This document shows positions 33,647 through 42,827 of a stretch of 64,000 nucleotides of DNA, in pieces (within the stretch, counting starts at the first letter, position 1; the number at the start of each line of letters is the position of its first letter). Made by a program: the position numbers and the translations under genes. Source of the stretch: Mycetocola lacteus (GTDB lineage Bacteria > Actinomycetota > Actinomycetes > Actinomycetales > Microbacteriaceae); NCBI RefSeq assembly GCF_003667575.1, contig NZ_RCUY01000005.1:124001-188000 (forward strand). Direction: 5' to 3'. The notes beneath the pieces were generated by a model that worked only from the letters and a program-made list of their open reading frames with translations, made no database searches and was not told the origin of the DNA.

Positions 33647-34807
33647 CTAGGACGCCTGGGCGAGGACCGGGCGGATTGCCGCGGGGATACGGATCTGATC
33701 GGCGCGGGTGAAGAGGTGCACGTGGTCGAGGCTCGCACCGAGCTGGGAGATGGTCGGCAGGGTGCTGGCCGCACGCACCCGAACCCGCAGGTTCTGGTCC
33801 CCCACCGAGTAGGTGGCCAGGCGGTCGGCACCGAGCAGTTCCTGGCGCTCCAGCACGCCGGGCAGACTCAGCGCGGCAGAGCCGGTGCCGGTGCCGGCGA
33901 CCACGTTCTCGGCGCGCGACGGGGCACCGAGGCCGGGGACCAGGTCCTCGGGCCGGATGCCCAGCAACAGCTCCTCGGGCAGGTCGTGTCCGAAGCGGGC
34001 AAACAGGTGGGCGGCGGGGATGCGCTGGTCACCGATCAGCAGGGCATCGCCGTCCCGACGCGCCTCGATCACGCTCATCGGCGGAGCGCCGATAAAGCGG
34101 GCCACATGCGCGTTCTCGGGCAGGGCGTAGAGGTTTTCGGGGGCGCTGATCTGATCCACGAAACCCTCACGCATGACGATGACCTTGTCGGCCATGGTCA
34201 TCGCCTCGACCTGGTCGTGGGTCACATACAACACCGTGAGGCCCAGGCGCTGCTGGAGCTCGCGGATTTCGGTGCGCATGTCGGCACGCAGGCGCGCGTC
34301 GAGGTTGGAGAGCGGCTCATCCATCAGGATCAGGCGCGAGCCGCCCACCAGCGCCCGACCGAGGGCCACGCGCTGACGCTGACCTCCGGAGAGCTGACCG
34401 GGGCGACGGTCCAGGTAGGGCTCCAGCTGAAGCTGACGGGCGGCCTCGAGCAGGCGCTCATTGCGCTCGGCCTTGCCCACGCGGCGCACCTTGAGGCCGA
34501 AGATGATGTTCTCGGCGACGCTGAGGTGCGGGAACAGGGCGTAGTTCTGGAAGACCATGCCCAGGCCGCGCTCGGAGCTGGGGACGTTGCTGACATCGCG
34601 GCCGCCGATTAGCAGCTCACCGCTGTCGGCACGGTCGAGGCCCGCAACGATGCGCAGGGTCGTGGACTTGCCACAGCCGCTGGGGCCGAGGATCGCGGCG
34701 AACTCACCGTCGGCGACCGTGAACCCAACATCGTGCAGCACCGTGTGGCGGTCACCGCGGGTACCGGTGAACGATTTGCTGAGCGAGCGGAGAAGTACTT
34801 CGGGCAC
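33647..34807 (-). CDS. ABC importer ATP-binding subunit, UgpC/MsmK type
   Basis: 386 residues from the GTG at 34807, chosen because GAGGA lies six bases upstream and the protein then begins MPEVLLRSLSKSF; ATG 34819 is the alternative. Walker A LGPSGCGKST, signature LSGGQRQRVALGRALVGG, Walker B LILMDEPLSNLDARLR, H-loop TVLYVTHDQVEAMT. A C-terminal TOBE-like regulatory extension. First gene of the ATPase, binding protein, MalF-like, MalG-like operon. Having a dedicated ATPase in the operon is the Ugp arrangement. Confidence 0.92.
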   Translation of the reverse strand: MPEVLLRSLSKSFTGTRGDRHTVLHDVGFTVADGEFAAILGPSGCGKSTTLRIVAGLDRADSGELLIGGRDVSNVPSSERGLGMVFQNYALFPHLSVAENIIFGLKVRRVGKAERNERLLEAARQLQLEPYLDRRPGQLSGGQRQRVALGRALVGGSRLILMDEPLSNLDARLRADMRTEIRELQQRLGLTVLYVTHDQVEAMTMADKVIVMREGFVDQISAPENLYALPENAHVARFIGAPPMSVIEARRDGDALLIGDQRIPAAHLFARFGHDLPEELLLGIRPEDLVPGLGAPSRAENVVAGTGTGSAALSLPGVLERQELLGADRLATYSVGDQNLRVRVRAASTLPTISQLGASLDHVHLFTRADQIRIPAAIRPVLAQAS

Positions 34808-35227
34808 GGGTGTCCTCATCTGGTGTGACTGGTTCGGGAGGGGCGAACGGGGGATCGCCTTCGCAAAACAGAGTGACACGGGACCAAGACCCGGCCCGGG
34901 TACGGTTCCCATCCGCACGATGAACGTCGAATGAAGCCCCGGGGTCGGGGTTCGGTGCTGCCGAACAGGCGGGTGCGCTGGCCGCACACGCACCCCGGAC
35001 ACTCAGCCAATTCCCGGGCGAATGGCCAAAGATATGCGCCCCAAACGGGGGTAGTCTCCGCGCGGACGCCACGGCGCCCGGGTGACTGGACGCGGGAGCC
35101 TCGCCCGGGCGACCGGACAGGGGGTGACCTCCGCGCCGACAGCACAACGCCCGGGTGACCGGACCGACGCTGGATGCGTCGGCTGAGCCACCCGGGCGCC
35201 GGCGGGGACACCGGTCCCCCGCGAAAC
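34808..35227. other. 420-base intergenic region with three 16-base repeats and a long hairpin
   Basis: No gene supported. It contains three near-identical copies of CGCCCGGGYGACYGGA at 35075, 35102 and 35148. The last copy forms the left arm of a two-level hairpin ending at 35198. It must also hold the promoter of the importer operon. Confidence 0.55.
35148..35198 (-). terminator. Hairpin after the secreted-protein gene
   Basis: Outer stem CGCCCGGGTG / CACCCGGGCG with inner stem CCGACGC / GCGTCGG, lying just downstream of the stop of the minus-strand secreted-protein gene. There is no clear T tract, so termination is likely but not certain. Confidence 0.5.
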
Positions 35228-36118
35228 CTACTGTCCGGAGACGGTGTAGTGCTGCAGGTACATGAAGATCGACTTCAGACCCGAACCCACGTTCAGCACG
35301 TGCAGCTGGCCACCGGTCGGTCCGAGGTCCACGGCGGTGATGCCCTGCACCTCATCCTTGGGCTCCACATCCTGCTTGAACTGCCAGTTGACGGCACCGG
35401 TCACGGTGTTGATCGAGTAGACCGACTTGTCGCCGGAAATGTCCACCGACGCGTACAGCTCGCCGTTGTACATGGTGGCACCCTGGATCCGGCTCAGCGG
35501 ACGCGAGAGCTTCACCGTGTGGTCTACGGCCAGGGTTGCCCCCGGCGCCGCGGTCAGCAGGTCGTTCAGGCGGTAGGCGATCAGGCGATCGGTGCCCTCC
35601 TCGGCGCGCTGGGTCCACGGGGCCACCCAGACCAGGCCGGCCGCGGCGTCCACGGCAACCCACGGCACACCGCCGGGCAGCGAGTCCAGCGGCAGCTTCA
35701 CATAGCGACCGGTGTAGTTGAGGTTGTTTGCGTCATACAGGGCCAGCAGCGGGTTCTGGTAGCCGTTCTTGCCATCCTCCAGCGGTGCCACCACGAGACC
35801 ATCGTGGTAGGCGATGTCGCCGATGTGGTTGGACTTGAAGGTGTTTGCCAGATCCGCCGGGATCGCGAAGTTGTTCTCGGCAACCTCGTGGTCATCGCTG
35901 ATGCGGGTCTTGACCATGCTCATCAGGCCCGAATAGTAGAAGTAGGTGCCGTCGTTGGCGATACCCTGACCGCGTTCGAGGGCGTTGAAGCCGGTCCAGC
36001 GCTCATACTTGGCGGTGCGAGTCCAGGTCGCTGCGTAGGCGGCCTGCGGAACGGTGGTGAGTCCGATCGTGGCTGCGGCAACGATCGCAATGACTGCACG
36101 CAGTCGAGTTTTCTGCAC
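35228..36118 (-). CDS. Secreted protein, probable beta-propeller
   Basis: 296 residues from the GTG at 36118, preceded by a TTTGGAGAA site. Sec signal peptide (QKTRLR, hydrophobic core, PQAAYA cleavage near 29). The mature part has repeated strand-turn patterns such as IGDIAYHDGLVVAPLEDG, VAVDAAAGLVWVAPW, ATMYNGELYASVDISGD and QGITAVDLGPTGGQLHVLNV, fitting a beta-propeller of the YVTN/quinoprotein-like kind. No catalytic motif recognised. Separated from the importer operon by the repeat-rich region. Confidence 0.75.
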   Translation of the reverse strand: MQKTRLRAVIAIVAAATIGLTTVPQAAYAATWTRTAKYERWTGFNALERGQGIANDGTYFYYSGLMSMVKTRISDDHEVAENNFAIPADLANTFKSNHIGDIAYHDGLVVAPLEDGKNGYQNPLLALYDANNLNYTGRYVKLPLDSLPGGVPWVAVDAAAGLVWVAPWTQRAEEGTDRLIAYRLNDLLTAAPGATLAVDHTVKLSRPLSRIQGATMYNGELYASVDISGDKSVYSINTVTGAVNWQFKQDVEPKDEVQGITAVDLGPTGGQLHVLNVGSGLKSIFMYLQHYTVSGQ

Positions 36119-36434
36119 GGTGTTCTCCAAAGAGTGTGTGGGTGGACGCCCGTCGCGCCCTGCACCCAGGAGACCAGTTCGGGGCACGTATCCGGCAGTC
36201 CCGATCGGTGAATTGCCGGACGCGCGAATATGAACGCCCGCTGCACGCACGGTGTGCCCACAGGTACCCGGCGCAGAGTGGTCAGCAAAGACGCCGAAGT
36301 CCCGCCCAGCGGGTTGGCCCTGCCAAACACGTGTTTGGCAGCGGACGACCCGTTCACCCGGCGTCCACCCACACCCGTCACACTGGGCGCATCACGCACC
36401 ACGCCCCCATCTCACGTCCAAAGGAAGGCCCCCG
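36119..36434. other. Divergent intergenic region with a perfect palindrome
   Basis: 316 bases without a gene, between the divergent secreted-protein and MBL-fold genes. Notable content is the 20-base palindrome at 36321-36340. Confidence 0.55.
36321..36340. promoter_or_regulatory. Perfect 20-base palindrome, candidate operator
   Basis: TGCCAAACACGTGTTTGGCA is fully self-complementary and lies 95 bases before the MBL-fold gene and about 200 bases before the divergent secreted-protein gene. It has no following T tract, so a protein-binding site is more likely than a terminator. Confidence 0.65.
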
Positions 36435-37469
36435 ATGACCACACTCGTCCCCTCCACGCCCGTGCGCGTCGACGTCCTGGATGTCGGCCAGGGTTCCTGC
36501 GCGATCATCCGCACCGGGGACGGGGTGACCGTGATCGACGGGGGTGCTCGGCGCGAATATGCGGTGCGCACCGATCCGGTGACCTGGCTGCGCGAGAACG
36601 GCATCACCCGAATCGACGACCTGATCCTCACCCACCTGCACCGCGACCACGTGCAGGGCCTGGTTGCGCTCGCCAAGGCCGTCTCGGTGCTGCGCGCCCA
36701 CCTCCCGTACCCGCAGATTCGCGAGCCTGCGATCAGTGATGTCTGGCGGGAGCGTTTCCGCCCCGACGCCCACGTGGATTCCCCGGACGGGCAGATCCAG
36801 TCCGTGCGGGAGTTCGCCGAGCTGACCCGACTTCTGCGCGTCGGTGGCACCACCCTGCTGCCCTTCTCCCCCGGCACCGATCCCACGGTATGGACCATAT
36901 CGGGACCGGACGGCTTCTCCCTGGAACGCGTGTATCCGGTAGCCGGCGATACCGTGACCACCCCGGGTCTGGTTGCGGCGCTCGCCGACATCTCCCCCGA
37001 ACGCGCACAGACCGCCGAGGGAACCGCGGCCACCACGGCCCTGATCCATGAAATCTCGGAGCGAGCAAACGCCGAATCGGGCGTGTTTATCCTGCACCGG
37101 GTGGGGACAGCAGAGCACGCCACGGCCTCCCCCGACCGTCTGGGTGGCGCCCTCATCTTCGCCGGAGACCACGCGGGTGAGGGGTCACACTGGGAGGCGA
37201 TCCACGCACGGGATCGCGCGGGTCTCCTGCACGACGCATTCTGGATCCTCCCCCACCACGGCGGCGATGATGGTCCCGCCCCCGAGTGGCTGGCCGAGCG
37301 TGAACCGCGAGCCCTCCTCGCCTCGGTGAACACCGATCACGCGCTCCTGAACGCCGAATACTGGGCACGCCTGCGCGCGGTCACCGGGGTGTCCGTGCGC
37401 GGGACCCACAACACGAGCCCCGTGCTCATCGAGAACACGAGCCCCGGAATCACGCTGCGCTTCGGCTAA
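36435..37469 (+). CDS. MBL-fold metallohydrolase, ComEC/Rec2-like domain
   Basis: 344 residues, soluble. Starts VRVDVLDVGQGSCAIIRTGD, the pattern of ComEC-like beta-lactamase-fold domains. Metal motif THLHRDHVQG (His67, His69, Asp71, His72) and distal HHGGDDG. No membrane helices, so it is a stand-alone hydrolase and not a full competence channel. ATG 36435 follows AAGGAAGG; the frame is open upstream but not used. Substrate unknown; phosphodiester is possible. Confidence 0.85.
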   Translation: MTTLVPSTPVRVDVLDVGQGSCAIIRTGDGVTVIDGGARREYAVRTDPVTWLRENGITRIDDLILTHLHRDHVQGLVALAKAVSVLRAHLPYPQIREPAISDVWRERFRPDAHVDSPDGQIQSVREFAELTRLLRVGGTTLLPFSPGTDPTVWTISGPDGFSLERVYPVAGDTVTTPGLVAALADISPERAQTAEGTAATTALIHEISERANAESGVFILHRVGTAEHATASPDRLGGALIFAGDHAGEGSHWEAIHARDRAGLLHDAFWILPHHGGDDGPAPEWLAEREPRALLASVNTDHALLNAEYWARLRAVTGVSVRGTHNTSPVLIENTSPGITLRFG

Positions 37470-37505
37470 CTCACGCTGTGCGTTGATCGCAGCCGTGATC
37501 TTGCC

Positions 37506-38075
37506 CTAGTTCCACGAGTCCGGATACATCGCGTGTACGCCGGCCACAAATTCGGCGCGGGTGATCGTCGACCCCTGCGCCGTCCAGGCATCCACCGCAC
37601 CCGTGAACCCATAGGCCAGATACCGCGCCGCCAGACTCGGGGGCACCGCGGGCCGCCGGTCGGGCTCGGTTTCGAGCATCAGCTTCTCGCAGGACTCGGT
37701 GAAGTGATCGATGAGGACATACCGCGCAGCCCCGCTGGTGGGCTCGGCAAAGGCTCGTCGGTAGACGGCGGCAAACCGCTCCACGTGATCGGCGACCTGC
37801 TCAACCGATTCGGCGATCAACCCGAGCCTGGTGGCGTCGAACCGCTCGGTCCGGCGTCGCCAATCATCGGCGCGAATCCGGTCAAGGTCCTCGCGCAATA
37901 CGCTGGCCAGTAGATCCGTGGGCGAATCCGCATGGCGATAAAACGTGGCGCGGTTGATCCCCGCGGCATCGGTCACCTGGCTCACGGTCAACGCCGCCAC
38001 CGACTCGGTTTCGGCCAGGCGCAGGATCGCCGCCTCGAGCGCGGCGCGGGTTGCGCGAATGCGTGCGTCTACCAT
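37506..38075 (-). CDS. TetR-family transcriptional regulator
   Basis: About 189 residues. Helix-turn-helix ATRAALEAAILRLAETESVA, LTVSQVTDAAGINRATFYRH. The ATG at 38075 (MVDARIRATR) is preferred over 38096 because GAGGGG lies just before it. The C-terminal domain is helical, with RYVLIDHFTESCEKLM. Converges with the MBL-fold gene. Target and ligand unknown. Confidence 0.85.
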   Translation of the reverse strand: MVDARIRATRAALEAAILRLAETESVAALTVSQVTDAAGINRATFYRHADSPTDLLASVLREDLDRIRADDWRRRTERFDATRLGLIAESVEQVADHVERFAAVYRRAFAEPTSGAARYVLIDHFTESCEKLMLETEPDRRPAVPPSLAARYLAYGFTGAVDAWTAQGSTITRAEFVAGVHAMYPDSWN

Positions 38076-38155
38076 CGGGAGCCCCTCATCCAGCACCCCG
38101 GCGGGGTGACCTGCTGCTTGAAGCCTAGCCCGTCGCCGGGAGCCCGGGCAGAAGA

Positions 38156-38187
38156 ATGCGCCGGGGACCGTGTGGTCCCCGGCGCAT
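38156..38187 (-). terminator. Hairpin terminator after the BCCT transporter gene
   Basis: Perfect 14-bp stem ATGCGCCGGGGACC with loop GTGT, 15 bases after the BCCT stop. A short T-containing stretch follows on the minus strand. Confidence 0.7.
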
Positions 38188-38201
38188 CGGGTAGCGAGGA
38201 A

Positions 38202-40028
38202 TTAGCCGCGCGGGTGTTGCGTATCGTCGGAGGGGAGCTCCGCCACCGCACCGTCCGCCGCCGCACCGCTCACGGTACTTCCAGCCTCGGTGGTGGCGCT
38301 GTCCCCGGCCACCAGGGTGACCCCGGCATCGGCCGGACTCTGCGCCACGATGTCAATCGCGCTGGTCGCGACCGGAACCTGGGGCAGCCCACGCCGACGG
38401 CGCAGGAAGCGTGCCCCCATCCGCGGGAGCGAACCCTCCTCGTTGGGTTTATCCACCTCCAGGCCGTAGTGATCGCCGATCTGACTGACAAAGGCCGATC
38501 TTCGAGCCCGATCGTAGAGCCTGATTTCGCGTCTAAACGCGATCGCCGTGGACCAACAAATACCCAGCATGATCACGCTGAAGGGCAGGGCGATGATGAT
38601 CGCCGCTGTTTTCAGCGCTTCCAGACCGCCGGTCAGCAGGAGCGCGATGGCCAGCAGCGAGGAGGCACAGGCGAAGAACACCCGGATCCAGCGCTTGGGC
38701 TCGGCCTGGCCGCCGGTCGCGATCATTCCCATCACCAGAGCGCCGGAGTCGGCCGAGGTGACAAAGAAGATCGCGATCAGGATGATGGCACCGATGGTGA
38801 GCACCGATCCCCCGGGCAGATTATTCAGCATCTGGAAGAGCGCACCCTCCACATCCACCGTGTTGTTCGGGCCGATCAGTCCGCCCCCGCCGTGCAGGGC
38901 CTGGAAAATCGCGGTACCACCGAGCACGCTGAACCACAGGAAGGTGATCAGCGTGGGCACCAGGATCACACCGGTGATGAACTCACGGACGGTGCGACCA
39001 CGCGAAATTCGCGCAATGAAGATACCCACAAACGGTGCCCAGGAGATCCACCAGCCCCAGTAGAACGTGGTCCACGACGCCTGCCAGGCCTCACCCTCGG
39101 CCCCGGCAAACGCCGAGACGTTGAAGGAGAGCCCGATGAAGTTCTGTAGGTAGTTACCGATGGACTGGACAAAGTCGCGCAGCAGGAACTGGGTAGGCCC
39201 GACAATCAGGATGAACAGCACCAGGATCGCGGCCAGAATCAGGTTGGTATTGGAGAGCCACTTCATGCCCTTGGTCACACCAGAGAGCACCGAGAAGAGC
39301 ACGGCGCCGGTGATGACCACGATGATAATGACGTTGCTAAAGTCGGTGGACTTAAACAGGCCCGCGTGCTCCAGGCCCGCCCCGATCTGCAACACACCAA
39401 AGCCCAGCGAGGTGGCCACACCAAACATGGTTCCCACCAGGGCAACCACATCGATCAGGTTGCCCCAGCCGCCGCGGACGTTGCGTCCCAGCAGCGGTTC
39501 CAGCGCCCAGCGAATCGAGATCGGCCGGCCCCGACGGTGAATCGCGTAGGCCAGGGCCAATCCGATCACCACGTAGATGGCCCAGGCATGCACACCCCAG
39601 TGCAGATAGGTCTGCGAGAGTGCCTGCTGGGCGATCTGTGCCTCGGTCCCGGAAACTCCGGGACGCGGATTGGCAAAGTGGCTCAGCGGCTCACTGACCC
39701 CGTAGAAGACCAGGCCGATTCCCATGCCCGCCGCGAACAGCAGCGAGAACCAGGATCCCAGGGAGAACTCGGGCTCGTCGGTATCCTTTCCCAGCTTGAT
39801 GTCGCCGAACTTCCCGAAGCCCATCCAAAGACAGAAGGCCACAAAGAAGGCGGCGATGAGGACGTAGTACCAGTTGAAGTTCTTGACGATCGTGGATTGA
39901 ATCGAGGCGAACGTGGACTCGGCCACATCCGGCGCGATCATCGCGAACGCCACAAAGACAATGACAATAATCGCTGCGGGCCAGAAGACCCAGCGACTAA
40001 ACGGCGGAGATTTCTCGACGGTAGTCAT
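38202..40028 (-). CDS. BCCT-family transporter (betaine/choline/carnitine)
   Basis: 608 residues with about twelve membrane helices. Family hallmarks: FSLGSWFSLLFAAGMGIGLV, FYGVSEPLSHF, and the aromatic box region WTTFYWGWWISWAPFVGIFI followed by ARISRGRTVREFI. Imports a quaternary ammonium compound by sodium or proton symport, usually for osmoprotection. A ~90-residue acidic, Ala-rich C-terminal tail follows the last helix; in BetP such tails sense osmotic state. Monocistronic. Confidence 0.94.
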   Translation of the reverse strand: MTTVEKSPPFSRWVFWPAAIIVIVFVAFAMIAPDVAESTFASIQSTIVKNFNWYYVLIAAFFVAFCLWMGFGKFGDIKLGKDTDEPEFSLGSWFSLLFAAGMGIGLVFYGVSEPLSHFANPRPGVSGTEAQIAQQALSQTYLHWGVHAWAIYVVIGLALAYAIHRRGRPISIRWALEPLLGRNVRGGWGNLIDVVALVGTMFGVATSLGFGVLQIGAGLEHAGLFKSTDFSNVIIIVVITGAVLFSVLSGVTKGMKWLSNTNLILAAILVLFILIVGPTQFLLRDFVQSIGNYLQNFIGLSFNVSAFAGAEGEAWQASWTTFYWGWWISWAPFVGIFIARISRGRTVREFITGVILVPTLITFLWFSVLGGTAIFQALHGGGGLIGPNNTVDVEGALFQMLNNLPGGSVLTIGAIILIAIFFVTSADSGALVMGMIATGGQAEPKRWIRVFFACASSLLAIALLLTGGLEALKTAAIIIALPFSVIMLGICWSTAIAFRREIRLYDRARRSAFVSQIGDHYGLEVDKPNEEGSLPRMGARFLRRRRGLPQVPVATSAIDIVAQSPADAGVTLVAGDSATTEAGSTVSGAAADGAVAELPSDDTQHPRG

Positions 40029-40185
40029 GCGCTCTAGCGTAACGAATCGCCGTACAATCGGCCGTTATTTACTGAACCCGGGCGCTGCGGATGGCGTATT
40101 TCGCGGATTTCGGACCGTCCACCGGGTGGAAATTGGCATGTATTCACCGCAGGATTGGCTCGGTCTGACCTTCTAAGATGAGGGC

Positions 40186-41022
40186 ATGTCTTTCGAAACC
40201 GCCCCGCGTCCCGCGATCACCCTGACCATTGCCGGATCCGAAGCCACCGGCGGTGCCGGTGCGCAGGCCGACCTCAAGACCTTCCAGGAACTCGGCGTTT
40301 ACGGCATCACCGCGCTGACCTGCATCGTGTCCTTCGACCCCAAGGACAACTGGAACCACCGCTTCGTGCCGGTGGATGCCGGTGTGATCGCCGACCAGCT
40401 TGAGGCCATCCAGACCTGCTACGCCGGATCCCTCGACACCGTCAAGATTGGCATGCTCGGCAGCCCCACCACCATCTCCACCGTGCGTTCGGCCCTGCAG
40501 AACCAGGACTGGAAGAACGTAGTGCTGGACCCGGTACTGATCTGCAAGGGGCAGGAGCCCGGCCACGCGCTGGACACTGACCAGGCCCTCAAGGCCGAGA
40601 TCCTGCCGCTGGCCACCTTCGTGACCCCCAACCACTTCGAGGCCGAGTCCCTCTCGGGCATCACCATCACCTCGGTTGAGGACCTGACCGAGGCCGCCCG
40701 GATCATCCATGAAATCTCCGGTGCCGCGGTCCTCGCCAAGGGTGGGGTGCGCATCGCCGGCCCCGATGCCGTGGACGTCTACTACGACGGCACCGTCACC
40801 GAGATCCTCAGCGCCCCCAAGGTGGGCGAGGTCGCCGTCTCGGGTGCCGGCTGCTCGCTGGCCGCCGCGATCACCGCCGAGCTGGCCAAGGGCGCGACCC
40901 CGCTCGAGGCCGCCCGCACCGCCAAGGCGTTTGTGACCGCCGGGATCGCCGCCCGGGTGTCCTCCAACGCCCCGTTTGACGCACTGTGGCAGGGTGGCGC
41001 GCGCGCCGCGGTGTCCGCCTAG
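40186..41022 (+). CDS. ThiD/PdxK-family kinase (hydroxymethylpyrimidine or pyridoxal kinase)
   Basis: Ribokinase-superfamily enzyme. N-terminal ITLTIAGSEATGGAGAQADL, GVYGITALTCIV, DTVKIGMLGSP, VLDPVLICKGQE, TPNHFEAESLSG, and the anion hole VSGAGCSLAAAI in place of the usual SGTGDTF-type sequence. The GxGC form with catalytic Cys is the mark of the ThiD-like pyridoxal kinase group, so vitamin B6 salvage is favoured over thiamine synthesis. 278 residues. No TPP riboswitch seen upstream. Confidence 0.87.
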   Translation: MSFETAPRPAITLTIAGSEATGGAGAQADLKTFQELGVYGITALTCIVSFDPKDNWNHRFVPVDAGVIADQLEAIQTCYAGSLDTVKIGMLGSPTTISTVRSALQNQDWKNVVLDPVLICKGQEPGHALDTDQALKAEILPLATFVTPNHFEAESLSGITITSVEDLTEAARIIHEISGAAVLAKGGVRIAGPDAVDVYYDGTVTEILSAPKVGEVAVSGAGCSLAAAITAELAKGATPLEAARTAKAFVTAGIAARVSSNAPFDALWQGGARAAVSA

Positions 41023-41038
41023 TCGCTCAGACCCAGGC

Positions 41039-41086
41039 CAGCGGGCCCCGTGCTCCTCGATTCCCGAGGAGCACGGGGCCCGCTGC
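41039..41086. terminator. Rho-independent terminator
   Basis: Long stem AGCGGGCCCCGTGCTCCTCG with its complement around a small ATTCC loop, 17 bases after the ThiD/PdxK stop, ending CTGCATTT. Confidence 0.82.
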
Positions 41087-41122
41087 ATTTGGTGCGGGGA
41101 CGCCCACGCCAGCAAGAATTGT

Positions 41123-41162
41123 CGGGTCCCACCCTCCGTCTCTGTCGGGAGGATGGGACCCG
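41123..41162. terminator. Second hairpin, probably for the GAPDH locus
   Basis: CGGGTCCCACCCTCC / GGAGGATGGGACCCG stem with one G-T pair, placed 30 bases beyond the stop of the minus-strand GAPDH frame. Confidence 0.65.
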
Positions 41163-41191
41163 GTCGCCGTTTGCGCTTCGGCGATGCGCGG

Positions 41192-42663
41192 TTACGCCGG
41201 CACCCGGGCGGGCAGAACCCGCGGGTGCGCACCGGCGATGCGCTCCAGCACACGCATCACCTGACAGCTGTAACCGAACTCGTTGTCATACCAGACGTAC
41301 AGGATGAGGTTTGTGTCGCGGGAGATCGTGGCCAAACCATCCACGATGCCCGCGCGGTGTGAGCCCACCAGATCGCTGGAAACCAGCTCCGGCTCGGCCA
41401 CAAAATCGATCTGCTGACGCAGGGTTGAGGCGGCGGCCACCTGGAACAGGCGCTCGTTGACCTCGTCTCGGGTGGCCGGACGCTCAAGCTCAAGGTTGAG
41501 GATCGCCAGCGATACGTTGGGGGTGGGCACCCGGATCGCGCTTCCGGTCAGCTTCCCGGTCAGCTCGGGCAGGGCCTTGGCCACCGCGGTGGCCGCACCG
41601 GTCTCGGTGAGCACCATGTTCAGGGCTGCCGAGCGGCCGCGACGATCCCCGGTGTGGAAATTGTCGATCAGGTTCTGATCGTTGGTGAAGGAGTGCACGG
41701 TCTCCACGTGTCCGTGCCGCACCCCGTAGGCATCGTTGATGACCTTGAGCACCGGGGTGATCGCATTGGTGGTGCAGGAGGCGGCGGAGAGGATCCGGTC
41801 CTCGGGCACAATCGCGGCGTCGTTCACACCAAAAACGATGTTTTTAATGTCGCCTCGGCCCGGCGCGGTGAGCAGCACCCGCTCGGCGCCCGGCGCTACC
41901 AGGTGACGTTCAAGCCCCTGAGCATCGCGGAACCGACCGGTGTTATCCACGATGATCGCATCGGTGATTCCATACTCGGTGTAGTCAATCGACTCGGGCT
42001 CGGCGGCATAGATGACCCGGATCAGGGTGCCGTTGGCGAGGATGCTTGTGCCCTGGGGATCCACGGTCACGGTGCCCGGAAAGTCCCCGTGGACCGAGTC
42101 GTGGCGCAGCAGGCTGGCACGCTTCTGTAGGTCGCCCGGGCCACCCGGGCGCACCACGATGGCCCGCAGGCGAAGCCCGTGGCCGCCGTGATCAGCAGAC
42201 GGGCCAGGTTGCGGCCGATCCGTCCAAATCCATAGAGCACCACATCGCGGGGCTCGACCCCCTCGGGCGCTTCCGTGCCGACCTCGCCCGGGATCCCGAC
42301 CGGCAGATCCAGGCTTTCGCGCAGGTGCCGCACCGGATCTGCTCCCCCGGCCGCGCGCCAACCGGCGCTCAGGGCCGTGAGATCCAGCGATACCGGGCCC
42401 GGGGCAATCTCGGCGAGCGCGTCGAGGATCAGCTCCAGATCCGCAAGCTCACGATCGACTCCGGCGAGATCGTCGGGGTGGGTGGCGGTGCGCGTCAGGG
42501 TGCCGAGCACGTCGATCGATGCGAGCCCAATCAGACGGCGACCGCCGAGGGAGGTCACGACTCCGTGGTCGCGATAGAGGGAACCAACCCGGGAAACGAT
42601 GCGATCGGCGGCGGCCTCCTGGGCCAACCAGCGGCGACGATGTTCACGGATGTCGATGTCCAC
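41192..42663 (-). pseudogene. gap: Glyceraldehyde-3-phosphate dehydrogenase gene split by a frameshift
   Basis: Two overlapping frames together give one long-form GAPDH of about 490 residues. Frame one (from 42663) has the N-terminal extension and VVLYGFGRIGRNLARLLITAA. It then runs out of frame at ATGF, and the continuation LRLRAIVVRPGGPGDL is in the next frame. The join is at about 42172-42178, where one missing base in the GGGC/CTT stretch explains everything. The rest is intact: SAASCTTNAITPVLKVI with catalytic Cys, EGVHSFTND-like VETVHSFTNDQNL, WYDNEFGYSCQVMRVL. Either a recent pseudogene or a sequencing error. Confidence 0.8.
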
Positions 42664-42827
42664 GCTTCTCCTCTTCTCCGAGCCACCCTGGGTGTGGGAG
42701 CTCCACGTTCTGGCCAGTCAGGCCATGACCCGAGACTAGGGGAACGCCCCGACGGGGCGCAGGAGTTTTTCGACTTATTGCGCGTCAAGAAACGCGATTC
42801 TTAAACCGAGGTTAAATCTGTTTCCGC

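Noticed and set aside
40029-40185. Possible TPP riboswitch before the ThiD/PdxK-family gene
   Set aside because: The conserved CUGAGA and ACCUGA elements are missing and the enzyme looks more like a pyridoxal kinase.
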